This document shows, one piece after another, positions 51,922 to 61,295 of a stretch of DNA of 64,000 nt. Made by a program: the position numbers and the translations under genes. The notes beneath the pieces are model-generated. The model made no database searches, was not told the origin of the DNA, and saw nothing but the letters and a program-made list of their open reading frames with translations. How positions within the stretch are numbered: the first letter of the stretch is position 1; every line of letters begins with the position of its first letter. Origin of the DNA: CAZVCG01 sp964626265 (GTDB lineage Bacteria; Pseudomonadota; Alphaproteobacteria; UBA9219); assembly GCA_964626265.1 (NCBI GenBank), contig CAZVCG010000003.1, forward strand, positions 20,024 to 84,023, read 5' to 3'.

Positions 51922-52569
51922 CTAACGGGCCTTCTTTTTCAATAGGCTAGGTTCGGGCTTGGCGGGGTTTTGTTTTCCCTCTTCGTCGGCTACGACCTTC
52001 ACCGGAACCTGAGGTAGAGCTTTGTTAAGACGGGATAAAACCTCGTCCGTGATGTCCATTTTCTTGTCGCTCCACAAAGCCTGCTGCTTAACGATGACGA
52101 TGTTGGCCCCCCTCTCCTGAGCCAGCGCGCCTACTGTGTCCAACAGGTTTTTCCTCACGACGTTCATGGAGTCGGTGAAAGCTTGATCCAGGGCTTTCCG
52201 CCTCGATTGGACATGGCGCTCAACGCCTAAGAACCTTTGGCGAAGCTGCTGTTCCTTGTCGGCATAAACATCAGGAGATACCGTATCGCGCACTTTGGCT
52301 AAATCCTTTTCGGCTTGACGCAATTCGACTTCCTCGCCCGCAATTTCAGTCTGAAATTTGGCTCTTTGAGCCTCAAGTTGTTGTTGTACGCTTTTGGCTG
52401 CCGACGACTCTTCCAAAATGCGTTGAACGTCAATGATGGCAATAACGGGAGTCGGTATAGCGCTAGGGGACTTGCCGGATTCCGCAGGCTTCTCTGGTTG
52501 TGTCTCCGCGAAAACGGCGCCCGTCGTGAAAACAAGGCCCGCGACAAGAATCGCCGCCAAGACGCGCAT
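51922..52569 (-). CDS. skp: OmpH/Skp-family periplasmic chaperone
   Basis: 215 aa. Signal peptide MRVLAAILVAGLVFTTGAVFA, then IAIIDVQRILEESSAAKSVQ and a long charged coiled coil (about residues 65-150) forming the tentacles of the trimer. It escorts outer-membrane proteins to BamA. ATG 52569 overlaps the bamA stop (TGATG), so the longer frame is rejected. In E. coli lpxD lies between skp and fabZ; here fabZ follows after 72 bp. Confidence 0.88.
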   Translation of the reverse strand: MRVLAAILVAGLVFTTGAVFAETQPEKPAESGKSPSAIPTPVIAIIDVQRILEESSAAKSVQQQLEAQRAKFQTEIAGEEVELRQAEKDLAKVRDTVSPDVYADKEQQLRQRFLGVERHVQSRRKALDQAFTDSMNVVRKNLLDTVGALAQERGANIVIVKQQALWSDKKMDITDEVLSRLNKALPQVPVKVVADEEGKQNPAKPEPSLLKKKAR

Positions 52570-54992
52570 CAGAACCTCGTGCCGAAGCTGAAGTGGATGA
52601 TCTCGGTCTTGTCGTAATCCTTTTTCAACAGGGCTTTCGCAAAATCGAGACGAACAGGCCCGAAAGGCGATTGCCATGTCGCGCCAATGCCGACGCTGGC
52701 GCGGATGCTTTCTTCATTCTTGAAGTTTTCTCCGGGCAACGGGCTTTCGTCATTGTTGCCGAGCGTTCCGGCATCCGTGAAAATATGGCCCTTGAAACCG
52801 AGATCGTCAGGCAAGAACGTCGGCATCGTCAACTCTATCGTGCCGCGCGTGAAGCGGTTGCCGCCCAACGCATCGTTGACGCCGCCCGTCAAATCGCGTG
52901 GTCCGACGCCGCCGTATTCGAAGCCACGCAGCGTTTCGCCGCCAAGAAAGAAACGGTCGCTAATTCTGACATTTTGGCCGATACCCCACATGGATCCGAC
53001 TTCGCCGCCGACGGAAAGAACGTATTTCTCGACGATCTCATAGTATTGCGTACCGCCGAGGCGAACGCGCACAAATTTGTGGTCGCCCCCTATGCCCGCG
53101 AAATCGGTACCGAGACGAGAAACGAAACCCTTGGTGGGCTCGAGACGGCTGTCGCGCGTATCGTAGGTGAGTTCCTGACCGACCATGGACATGATGGATG
53201 GCCCCTCTTGCTCACGGATGAAGCGGGAAGCGTTAGCGGGAACATCGCTTATGTCGTCTTTGCGCAACGTGTAACTTACCAGCTGGCGAAGGTCTTCCGT
53301 CAGCGGGTAGCCCAGACGCGCCGCGAAGCCCGTGTTAGTGACGTTATAGGAGCTTTGGCTCTGGTTGTCGCGGGTCGTATGGAAGACGTCGCCGCCCGCG
53401 CTGAGGTTGCGGTCGAGGAAATAGGGTTCCGTAAAGCTGAGGTTAAATTGGCGGCTAACGCCCGACACCGTCGCCCCCAACCGCATGTCTTGCCCGCGGC
53501 CAAGGAAGTTGCGCTCACGGATGCTGAAGTCGCCCAAAGGACCGTCGGCGGTCGAGAAGCCCGCTCCCAAAGAAATCTCTCCGGTCGATTTTTCCTTGAC
53601 CTCAACCATGAGATTCGAGCGGTCCGGTTGCGCGCCTTCCGAAGGAGTCACTTTTACGGTTTCGAAGAAACCAAGGTCTTTGATACGCTGTTCGGAACGA
53701 TTAACCTTGCTCGTGCTGAACGGATCGCCTTCGGCCAATTGCATTTCGCGGCGGATTACTTTGTCGAGCGTCCTGTTGTTGCCCGTAATGTCGATACGGC
53801 CTATGTAGACGCGTTGACCCGGCTTGATGCGGTAGGTCAGGCCGACGGTAAGGTTTTCCTTGTTTCTTTCAACTTCCGGCGTAATGTCTACGAAAGCGTA
53901 TTGCATGTCGCCTAGAGCTTCCGTCATTTTAGCGATGCTCTTTTCGGCGGCGTCCGCGTTGTACCAGTCGCCTTCCTTCGTCGTCAGGTATTGACGCAGC
54001 GTTTCGCCGTCAAGGCCTTTGACATCGCTCTTAATGTCGATCTTGCCGAACTTGTAGCGCGGCCCCTCGTCCACCGTGAAAGTCAGGAAAAAGGAATCGC
54101 GTTCCGGCGTCAACTCAGCCACGGCGGAAACGACGCGGAAATCGACATAGCCTTCGTTCAGGTAGAAACGGCGCAACAACTCACGGTCATAATTGGTGCG
54201 ATCCGGGTCATAGAAATCCGACGTCGAGAATATGCGCCACCACGCGCTTTCTCGCGTGTTGATGACCGAGCGCAAATCGCTTTCATCATAGTGATCGTTG
54301 CCAATGAACCGAATACGGCGCACACCCGTATGCTTGCCTTCGGTGATTTCAAAGATGACATCGACGCGGTTTTGTTCCAATTGAACGATCTTCGGTTCAA
54401 CAACGGCCCCAAAACGGCCAGAACGGCGATAGAGCTCGAGAATGCGCTGCACGTCTTTTTGTATGCGCGGCAGCGTGTATACCAGACGCGGCTTGATTTG
54501 GACTTCTTTTTCCAAATCTTCGGTCGAAATCGCGTCGTTGCCTTCGTAAGTGATGCGATTGATAATCGGGTTTTCGGCAATGGAGACGACGAGCGTCCCG
54601 TCATCCATCGCCAAACCGACGTCGGAAAACAGGCCCGTGGCGTAAAGCGCCTTAAGCGACGCATCTATTTTTTCTTCGGACGCTTGGTCGCCCTTGGCCA
54701 GCGTAAGATAGGAAAGAACCGTTTCGGGTTCCAGACGTTGCGCTCCATCGACGCGGATGTCCTGAATGACAGGACCCGTACCCTGCTCTTCCGCCATAAC
54801 TGGCGTCACGGGAGCAGCCATCACCGACAATGACGTCTCGGCCAAAACCGGAAAACAACGCGTGGCAAGCAAGAGGGAAAGGCCAACGGCTCCGACAACC
54901 GCGCTTGTCGTGCGAGACGAGCGCCTTACCGAACGATATGTGCCTACGAAACTGAGTGGCAATGAGAAGGAGGGAGTGTTTTTTCGGGTCAT
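52569..54992 (-). CDS. bamA: Outer membrane protein assembly factor BamA
   Basis: 807 aa. After a basic start and signal region (cleavage near LAETS), five POTRA domains run from about residue 75 to 420 (first: VIQDIRVDGAQRLEPETV). The C-terminal barrel ends IIHFSFGTRF with terminal Phe. GSMWGIGQNVRISDRFFLGG and the VRGF-like ETLRGFEYGGVGPRD segment fit. It inserts barrel proteins, such as the autotransporter above. It starts directly after the rseP stop. Confidence 0.95.
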   Translation of the reverse strand: MTRKNTPSFSLPLSFVGTYRSVRRSSRTTSAVVGAVGLSLLLATRCFPVLAETSLSVMAAPVTPVMAEEQGTGPVIQDIRVDGAQRLEPETVLSYLTLAKGDQASEEKIDASLKALYATGLFSDVGLAMDDGTLVVSIAENPIINRITYEGNDAISTEDLEKEVQIKPRLVYTLPRIQKDVQRILELYRRSGRFGAVVEPKIVQLEQNRVDVIFEITEGKHTGVRRIRFIGNDHYDESDLRSVINTRESAWWRIFSTSDFYDPDRTNYDRELLRRFYLNEGYVDFRVVSAVAELTPERDSFFLTFTVDEGPRYKFGKIDIKSDVKGLDGETLRQYLTTKEGDWYNADAAEKSIAKMTEALGDMQYAFVDITPEVERNKENLTVGLTYRIKPGQRVYIGRIDITGNNRTLDKVIRREMQLAEGDPFSTSKVNRSEQRIKDLGFFETVKVTPSEGAQPDRSNLMVEVKEKSTGEISLGAGFSTADGPLGDFSIRERNFLGRGQDMRLGATVSGVSRQFNLSFTEPYFLDRNLSAGGDVFHTTRDNQSQSSYNVTNTGFAARLGYPLTEDLRQLVSYTLRKDDISDVPANASRFIREQEGPSIMSMVGQELTYDTRDSRLEPTKGFVSRLGTDFAGIGGDHKFVRVRLGGTQYYEIVEKYVLSVGGEVGSMWGIGQNVRISDRFFLGGETLRGFEYGGVGPRDLTGGVNDALGGNRFTRGTIELTMPTFLPDDLGFKGHIFTDAGTLGNNDESPLPGENFKNEESIRASVGIGATWQSPFGPVRLDFAKALLKKDYDKTEIIHFSFGTRF

Positions 54993-56141
54993 TCAGGAAA
55001 CCAAACCACGCAGATAAGAGATGACTTTCAGATGCACAAGATCGTTCCAGGTCGCGAAAAGCATGAGAGAAGCCACCAATAACAAACCGATTCTGGCCCC
55101 AAACTCTTGCGCCCGCTCACTCATCGGACGGCCTCGCAACCCTTCAGCGATGTAAAATACCAAATGCCCCCCATCAAGCAAGGGAATAGGGAACAGATTG
55201 ATAAGGCCAAGGTTAACGGAAATAACGGCCACAAACCAGACAAAAGCCGCGAATCCTTCCTTGGCGACATTGCCGGACATCTCGGCGATTCGCAGCGGTC
55301 CTCCAAGCTCTTCCGCCCCCCTTACCCCGATAATCATCTGGCCAACACCCTTGAGAGTACTGACGCTTAAGTCCCAAGCTTCAATTACCGCCTGAACCAA
55401 TGCCTGTGGTGGCGCAAGCTCACGATAGTCCTGTGCGCTTGATGCAACACCTAGCCGTCCCATGACATGCTCGCCCCCCAGACGGTCTTTTGAACGAATC
55501 ACGTCAGGAGTCACGGACAGGGTTAGTTTCCGCCCCTCCCTTTCGACAACGACGTCAACCGTAGCGCCGACGTTCAGACTGATAATGCGCTTAATCGTTT
55601 CGAAACTCTCCGTCGTTTTTCCGTCTATCGACAGGATGCGATCGCCCGGCTTAATGCCCGCACGAAGAGCTGCCGTATCCTCCTGCACGGTTTCCGCGAT
55701 GGGCGGTGTGTACGGCTGGCCATACGCCATGAACATGACCGCCAAGACGATGATCGCGAAAATGTAATTGAAAACCGGCCCGGCGGCTACGATTGCGAAC
55801 CTTTTAGGCACGCTTTGCGCATAGAACGCGACCTTCTTTTCCTCTTCGGTAAAGTCTGCGACTTTTTCGTCGACTTCCATGCTGGCCGGATCAGCGTCGC
55901 CGAACATCTTCACATAACCGCCGAGGGGGAACCATGCCAGTTTCCACCGCGTGCCATGTTTATCGTTCTTGCCGACGATTTCCGGCCCGAAGCCTATGGA
56001 AAAGTTTTCGACGCGCACGCCGCACAGGCGTGCAATCCAGAAATGACCGAACTCGTGCACAAAAACGACGATGCTGAGGACGATTAGAAAAGGGATAACA
56101 TAACGCAAAGCTTCGGAAGCGAACTGTAATGCTTGATCCAT
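54993..56141 (-). CDS. rseP: Site-2 protease RseP/MmpA
   Basis: Inner-membrane zinc protease of 382 aa with a PDZ domain (about residues 125-215, ALRAGIKPGDRILSIDGKTT). Zinc motif HEFGH at residues 29-33 and LDGGHLVFY near 325. Family members cut anti-sigma factors or, in Caulobacter, PodJ. It lies between dxr and bamA as in most proteobacteria. Confidence 0.94.
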   Translation of the reverse strand: MDQALQFASEALRYVIPFLIVLSIVVFVHEFGHFWIARLCGVRVENFSIGFGPEIVGKNDKHGTRWKLAWFPLGGYVKMFGDADPASMEVDEKVADFTEEEKKVAFYAQSVPKRFAIVAAGPVFNYIFAIIVLAVMFMAYGQPYTPPIAETVQEDTAALRAGIKPGDRILSIDGKTTESFETIKRIISLNVGATVDVVVEREGRKLTLSVTPDVIRSKDRLGGEHVMGRLGVASSAQDYRELAPPQALVQAVIEAWDLSVSTLKGVGQMIIGVRGAEELGGPLRIAEMSGNVAKEGFAAFVWFVAVISVNLGLINLFPIPLLDGGHLVFYIAEGLRGRPMSERAQEFGARIGLLLVASLMLFATWNDLVHLKVISYLRGLVS

Positions 56142-56187
56142 GGTTATTCCTTAATTCGATTAGGCGGCTTTCATCATACCTTATACT

Positions 56188-57389
56188 CTATACGACAATC
56201 CTTTTCACCTGCTCTTCGGCATAGCACCGCGCAGCGTTGTCCGCCTCGCATAAAACTTCGAGGTCAGTAAGCGGCGCGACGGGACCGTGGTTGAGCGTGT
56301 TTTCGTTCACCCGTTCAATGTCGAGAAAGCCGATGCGCTTGTCGATATAGGCCTGAACCGCGACTTCGTTCGCCGCGTTCAAGAGCGCGGGCGCGGTGCC
56401 GCCCATACGCATGGCCTCGCGGCCCAAACGCAAAGCCGGAAACTTTTCAGGATCGGGCGCTTCGAAGGTCAACTGCCCGAGCTTGGCCAGATCAAGCTTG
56501 GCTGCAGGCGTCGCCATGCGTTCCGGCCACGCGAGCGTATAACCGATGGGCGTACGCATGTCGGGCGAGCCCAACTGCGCGAGAATGGAGCCGTCAGCGT
56601 ATTCAACCATGCTGTGAATCACCGATTGAGGATGGACGATGACATTGATTTTCTCGCTAGGCATATCGAACAAATGCGCCGCTTCTATGACTTCGAGGGT
56701 CTTATTCATCAAAGTCGCGCTATCGATGGAGATTTTCGCCCCCATGCTCCACACGGGATGCTTGACGGCCTGCTCCGCTGTCATCTTAGCCATTTCCTGA
56801 CGCGTCATGGTGCGGAACGGCCCGCCGGATGCCGTAATGATTAGGCGTGTGATGGAATCCTTGCGATCAAACTCAAACACCTGCCAAATGGCGTTATGCT
56901 CGCTGTCCACCGGCAGGAGCTTCGCCCCAGAGTCATCATCAAGGGTCCGGCGCAAACCAGCGTTTCCTTGTTCGCAAAAGCGACGACCGCGCCGCGCTTA
57001 ACCGCCGCCAACGTTCCGGGCAATCCCGCCGCGCCGACGATGGCGGACATGACCCAATCGCTGTCCATTTCGGCGGCTTCCACGATAGCGGCCGCGCCTG
57101 CAGCCACGTTGATACGCGTGCCGTTCAAAGCGGTTTTTACTTCTTCGTATTTGCTTTCATCGGCGACGACGACCATCTCAGGCTGAAATTGCCTGGCCTG
57201 CTCGACAAGCTTGGCCAAGTTGCGGCGCGCCGTCAGGGCGACGACTTTATATTTGGAAGGATCGCGCTGAATCAAATCTATCGTTTGAGTGCCGACGGAG
57301 CCTGTGGAACCCAAGATCGTTACGCGTTTTCTGGAATCGGCGGCTTTGACAGGCGAGAGTTTCCTTGCCTTCGCTTGAATGATGTTCAT
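56188..57389 (-). pseudogene. dxr: 1-deoxy-D-xylulose-5-phosphate reductoisomerase, frameshifted as assembled
   Basis: Second enzyme of the MEP isoprenoid pathway. The first part (57389 down to about 56935) has TILGSTGSVGTQTIDLI and AFANKETLVCAGPLMM. The second part is in another frame, from about 56940 to 56188, with GAKLLPVDSEHNAIWQ, ITASGGPF and HPVWSMGAKISIDSATLMN. The shift falls at about 56925-56945, and compared with other DXR three or four residues seem missing there, fitting a deletion of about 10 bases or a lost base. All catalytic motifs are present on one side or the other. Since DXR is normally essential, an assembly error is the likeliest cause. Confidence 0.85.
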
Positions 57390-57421
57390 CCCTGTTCCTC
57401 ATTTATTATTTTATTAGGCCG

Positions 57422-58138
57422 TTACCACCAAGCTGCTTTGCCCGCATTAAAGACCAGATATAACGCAATGAAAGCTGCCGCAAAGAGCAGTCCGTCGATG
57501 CGGTCCAATATACCCCCGTGGCCCGGTATTAAATCGCCGCTGTCCTTCACCCCCGAACGACGTTTGACCCACGATTCAAAAAAATCGCCCGCTTGCGCCA
57601 CAGCAGCGAGGACGACTGAGAGGCCCGCCGCCCAGCAAGGCTTGGACGCCCCGAATCCCAGCGCAACACCATAACCAACCAGCGCAGCGAAAGCCATGCC
57701 GCCAGCAAGGCCCGCCCACGTTTTTTTAGGGCTGATGGACGGCAGCAACTTTGGCCCGCCGATCAGGCGACCAGCCAAAAAGGCCCCAATATCAGTGCCC
57801 CAGACCGTAAAAAGAAGGTAAAACGTTAAGGCCATGCCGCTTTCCGGGGTGGTGCGCACATAGGCCATAGCGAGGCCACTTCCGGCCAAATAAGGCACCC
57901 CGATCAATAACATTAGCGCAGACGAGGTTTTTGACCACGCTGCGCCCGGCCTCACCATTTTGATCCATTCGATGAAACCCAACAATACGACCATGCCGAC
58001 AATGGCATAAAAGAGCGCGCCGCCTATATAAACGCCGAGCGCCGCCAACGGCCCCAATACAAGAGACGATTTAATGCGTTGGCGCATCTGCGCGTCTGCA
58101 AACTTGTCGCAGCGTTTCTTCGGAAGGGTCTCAGCCAT
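57422..58138 (-). CDS. cdsA: Phosphatidate cytidylyltransferase
   Basis: Makes CDP-diacylglycerol for phospholipid synthesis in the inner membrane. 238 aa, about six helices. The C-terminal signature is clear: SWVKRRSGVKDSGDLIPGHG followed by GILDRIDGLL. GRLIGGPKLLPSISPKKTWAG is the other conserved block. It overlaps uppS by 8 bp. Confidence 0.95.
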   Translation of the reverse strand: MAETLPKKRCDKFADAQMRQRIKSSLVLGPLAALGVYIGGALFYAIVGMVVLLGFIEWIKMVRPGAAWSKTSSALMLLIGVPYLAGSGLAMAYVRTTPESGMALTFYLLFTVWGTDIGAFLAGRLIGGPKLLPSISPKKTWAGLAGGMAFAALVGYGVALGFGASKPCWAAGLSVVLAAVAQAGDFFESWVKRRSGVKDSGDLIPGHGGILDRIDGLLFAAAFIALYLVFNAGKAAWW

Positions 58139-58859
58139 GGCTCACCGTATCGCCGAAACGCCGTTCGCGATGTCTGAATTCGTCGATGGCTTGAGATAGG
58201 TGCTCGCCCGTGAAATCCGGCCATAGGACATCAAGAAAAACGAACTCGGCATAAGCCGATTGCCACAAGAGAAAATTCGACAGACGTTGCTCGCCGCTCG
58301 TGCGGATGACAAGATCGGGATCGGGCAAGCCTTGGGTGAATAAGGATTCTTGAAAAGCTTTTTCGTCGATTTCGCTTGCTTTCATCTGGCCCAACCCGAC
58401 TTTCGCCGCAAGAGAACGCGCCGCCGCGACGATTTCCTGCCTCCCGCCATAACTGAGAGCAAGCGTGAGCGTAAGGGCCGTGTTGTTGCGAGTCAGCGTT
58501 TCTGCCTTGCCGATCATCTCGACGATATCGGACGGCAAAGTATCGCGGTCGCCGATCACGCAGATGCGCACGCCTTCTTTATGCAGCGTGTTCATCTCGC
58601 TGCTTAAGTAAAAACGAAGGAGCCTCATCAACTCCTGTATCTCCGTCATCGGTCGGCGCCAGTTTTCCGACGAAAAACTGTAGAGCGTGAGGTGGCTGAT
58701 TGGCAGATCGCGCGCGGCTTTAAGCGTGATGCGCACGGCTTCGATGCCCGCCTTGTGCCCCATGGTGCGCGGCAACCCGCGCGCGGCGGCCCAACGCCCG
58801 TTGCCGTCCATGATGATGGCGATGTGGAGTTTGTTGGGGATGGGTAACTTCGTCGTCAC
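58131..58859 (-). CDS. uppS: Undecaprenyl diphosphate synthase
   Basis: Cis-prenyltransferase making the C55 lipid carrier for MraY and MurG. IAIIMDGNGRWA with the Mg-binding Asp near the start, then HKAGIEAVRITL, YSFSSENWRRP and DLVIRTSGEQRLSNFLLW. The start is uncertain: GTG 58859 gives 242 aa with AGGT upstream; GTG 58901 adds 14 residues. The 69-bp gap to panD is otherwise empty. Confidence 0.92.
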   Translation of the reverse strand: MTTKLPIPNKLHIAIIMDGNGRWAAARGLPRTMGHKAGIEAVRITLKAARDLPISHLTLYSFSSENWRRPMTEIQELMRLLRFYLSSEMNTLHKEGVRICVIGDRDTLPSDIVEMIGKAETLTRNNTALTLTLALSYGGRQEIVAAARSLAAKVGLGQMKASEIDEKAFQESLFTQGLPDPDLVIRTSGEQRLSNFLLWQSAYAEFVFLDVLWPDFTGEHLSQAIDEFRHRERRFGDTVSHG

Positions 58860-58928
58860 GTTAAACCTGCGGGAACTTTCTGACGCGCAACTGCTTAGCA
58901 CAAGCTAAGGATTCGAGAAACAACGGGC

Positions 58929-59285
58929 TCACTTCGTAACGGCCTTCTTGATCCGGTTGTCGTCGCCCACAATGATGACATTTGGCTCGACTTTTTCGCC
59001 CGCGTTAACCCAACCCCATGCGGCAATGATCAGCACGTCGCCCAAGGCCGCGCCGCGCGCAGCTGCGCCGTTAAGGCCGATTTCGCCTGACCCCGCCGGA
59101 GCTTCGATCACATAGGTTTCAAGACGGATGCCATTATTGACGTTCCAGACATGGATGGCTTCGTAAGGCTCTAGCCCCGCCGCGTCGATCAGGTCTTTAT
59201 CAACCGACAAGCTACCTTCGTATTCCAAATCGACTTTCGTCAACTTGGCGCGATGGATTTTGCATTTCAGCTTTTTAACGAGCAT
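58929..59285 (-). CDS. panD: Aspartate 1-decarboxylase
   Basis: Pyruvoyl enzyme that makes beta-alanine for pantothenate. 118 aa. The proenzyme self-cleaves at Gly24-Ser25 (motif EYEGSLSVD), Ser25 becoming the pyruvoyl group. KCKIHRAKLT near the start and NGAAARGAALGDVLIIAAW are conserved. It is not a usual member of the frr-uppS-cdsA run and lies between frr and uppS here. Confidence 0.94.
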   Translation of the reverse strand: MLVKKLKCKIHRAKLTKVDLEYEGSLSVDKDLIDAAGLEPYEAIHVWNVNNGIRLETYVIEAPAGSGEIGLNGAAARGAALGDVLIIAAWGWVNAGEKVEPNVIIVGDDNRIKKAVTK

Positions 59286-59315
59286 TGGTCTTCCCCTCCT
59301 GCGCGGGGCTGACGA

Positions 59316-59864
59316 TCAAACCGTCGTGATCTCTTTTTCCTTGTGGGATAGAGTCTCGTCGATTTTCTTGATGGCCTGATCAGTCAGTTGTTGGACCTTA
59401 TCGCTTTGAGTCTTGAATTCGTCTTCAGAGATTTTCTTCTCTTTTTCCTGCTTTTTCAACTCATCCATCGCATCGCGTCGCACGTTACGCACGGCGACCC
59501 TGGCCTGTTCGGTGTATTTGCCTGCGATCTTTACAAGTTCTTGGCGGCGTTCCTGGCTCAACTCAGGCACAGGCACACGGATAATCGCGCCATCGGGTTG
59601 CGGGTTAAGTCCAAGGCCGGACTCGCGAATGGCTTTTTCCACCGCCTTGACCATGCCTTTGTCCCACACCTGGACCGACAGCAAGCGCGGTTCCGGCACG
59701 CTGACGGAAGCCAACTGATTGAGCGGCATGAGGCTTCCATAGGCATCGACCTGAACAGGATCGAGCATAGCCGTTGACGCGCGGCCCGTGCGCAGACCAG
59801 CAAATTCCTTGCGCAGCGACTCTACCGCGCCATCCATACGTTGCTTGACTTGATCGAGATTCAT
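59316..59864 (-). CDS. frr: Ribosome recycling factor
   Basis: Splits the post-termination ribosome with EF-G. 182 aa, about the family length. Three-helix bundle: MDGAVESLRKEFAGLRTGRA, then LLSVQVWDKGMVKAVEKAIR and the long helices with RRDAMDELKKQEKEKKISED. Position between pyrH and uppS is standard, but a gene on the opposite strand has been placed between it and pyrH. Confidence 0.96.
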   Translation of the reverse strand: MNLDQVKQRMDGAVESLRKEFAGLRTGRASTAMLDPVQVDAYGSLMPLNQLASVSVPEPRLLSVQVWDKGMVKAVEKAIRESGLGLNPQPDGAIIRVPVPELSQERRQELVKIAGKYTEQARVAVRNVRRDAMDELKKQEKEKKISEDEFKTQSDKVQQLTDQAIKKIDETLSHKEKEITTV

Positions 59865-60016
59865 GGCCAGACCCCTTGATAAACCGCCGTCTGCATTAAC
59901 ATATTTACCAAAATCTTCAACCAGTTAGTTCATGAAAGTAATGGACGGCTTTGCCTTTGACCCTCAAAAAAGCTAATATTGCCAATATTTTCTCGGTTAG
60001 AGGCATGGGGATATTC

Positions 60017-60436
60017 ATGAATTTCTTTAAAAAAGGCGGTTCAACTTTGACCCGTCGCCATATACGTAAAATGAAAAAAATCGGCTCTATAGCCCTGATT
60101 TTCACTAATCTTGCAAACCCGTTTACCGCGATGGCACAAGACCCAAATGAAGACAAGAGTCTGGCCAAAACTACATTCGTATTTATTGAAGGCAAATATG
60201 TTGATGTCACGGGCATCACGCAGAACGCCTGTGTCAAAACTTTCCTTCTGATCGAGGAAGCCAAGAAAGCCATTCAGAAACCGGGTCTGACCGAAGATAA
60301 AAAAGCCATACACAAAAAAGTATTAGCCGATTACGCTCTCTTGGGCACGGTCTGCGAAACAGTCATACAATCACAACACACGACACCATATACGAAAATT
60401 CCATTTAGAACGACACCCGTTAGTTCTCATCCTTGA
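60017..60436 (+). CDS. Secreted hypothetical protein between frr and pyrH (139 aa)
   Basis: ATG 60017 has GGGGA five bases upstream; earlier in-frame ATGs at 59951 and 60005 are less supported. A basic start then a hydrophobic stretch (IGSIALIFTNLANPFTAMA) look like a signal peptide cut before QDPNE. The mature part is about 100 residues with two cysteines (NACVKTF and TVCETVI) and helical character. No family recognised. It runs against the surrounding operon and overlaps the pyrH 3' end by 17 bp. Base composition looks more AT-rich than its neighbours, suggesting insertion. Confidence 0.6.
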   Translation: MNFFKKGGSTLTRRHIRKMKKIGSIALIFTNLANPFTAMAQDPNEDKSLAKTTFVFIEGKYVDVTGITQNACVKTFLLIEEAKKAIQKPGLTEDKKAIHKKVLADYALLGTVCETVIQSQHTTPYTKIPFRTTPVSSHP

Positions 60437-61175
60437 TAATCGTGAACTTGCCCTTGCCTTCCAGCACGTGCGCAAACGCACCGTGATGAAAGATCGAGAA
60501 CACGATAATCGGAATGCCGCTCTGACGCGCCAGCGAGATGGCGGACGTGTCCATCACCTGTAAATCCTTGGCCAACACATCCAGATACGTCAGGCGCTCG
60601 AAACGTTTGGCGTTTTTGACCTTGGTCGGGTCCGCGCTGTATACCCCATCGACCTTTGTGCCTTTCAGCAAAGCGTTAACCTGCATTTCAGAAGCGCGCA
60701 ACGCGGCGGCAGAGTCAGTAGTGAAGAACGGATTGCCCGTGCCCGCTGTGAAGATCACAACGCGGCCCTTTTCCATGTGACGAATCGCTCGACGGCGTAT
60801 GTAAGGTTCGCAAATTGAAGCCATCGGAATGGCCGTCATGACGCGCGTTTGAACGTTGAGACGCTCCAGCGCGTTCTGCATGGCCAGCGCATTGATAACC
60901 GTCGCTAACATGCCCATGTAGTCCGCCGTGGCGCGATCCATGCCGTTCGCAGCGCCCGACACGCCACGAAAGATATTCCCGCCGCCAATGACGATACACA
61001 CCTGAACGCCTTTAGCCGCCACATCGCGAATTTCTGCCGCCACGCGATCGACAGTCACGGGATCAAGCCCGTAATCACGGGCGCCCATAAGGGCCTCGCC
61101 TGATAATTTCAGTAAAATGCGATTGTATTTAGGTTTCGTCTTGGAAGATTTCTTGGCTTTAGGTCTGATGGCCAT
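60420..61175 (-). CDS. pyrH: UMP kinase
   Basis: Phosphorylates UMP to UDP; hexameric amino-acid-kinase fold. 251 aa. ILLKLSGEALMG near residue 20, VCIVIGGGNIFRG, GTGNPFFTTDSAAALRA and the late FSIFHHGAFAHVLEGK. About 15 basic residues precede the core. Follows tsf after 120 bp with a terminator-like hairpin between. Confidence 0.96.
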   Translation of the reverse strand: MAIRPKAKKSSKTKPKYNRILLKLSGEALMGARDYGLDPVTVDRVAAEIRDVAAKGVQVCIVIGGGNIFRGVSGAANGMDRATADYMGMLATVINALAMQNALERLNVQTRVMTAIPMASICEPYIRRRAIRHMEKGRVVIFTAGTGNPFFTTDSAAALRASEMQVNALLKGTKVDGVYSADPTKVKNAKRFERLTYLDVLAKDLQVMDTSAISLARQSGIPIIVFSIFHHGAFAHVLEGKGKFTIIKDEN

Positions 61176-61236
61176 GGTTTATTCTCCTGCTTGCGGGCGC
61201 ACCTTACCTCCCTTCTGTTAACACAGCAAGACCCGC

Positions 61237-61267
61237 AAAAAGAAAGGGCTTGCCTACGCAAACCCTT
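61237..61267 (-). terminator. Terminator or attenuator between tsf and pyrH
   Basis: On the - strand AAGGGTTTGC and GCAAGCCCTT pair over a four-base loop with one mismatch, followed by a T-rich run (CTTTTTGC). It may reduce read-through from tsf into pyrH. Confidence 0.6.
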
Positions 61268-61295
61268 GTCTTGTCCAAACTTAAGGATTGTGAGA

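Noticed and set aside
52593..53915. Open frame of 440 codons on the + strand
   Set aside because: Antisense to bamA, whose family assignment is certain; no recognisable product or ribosome-binding site.
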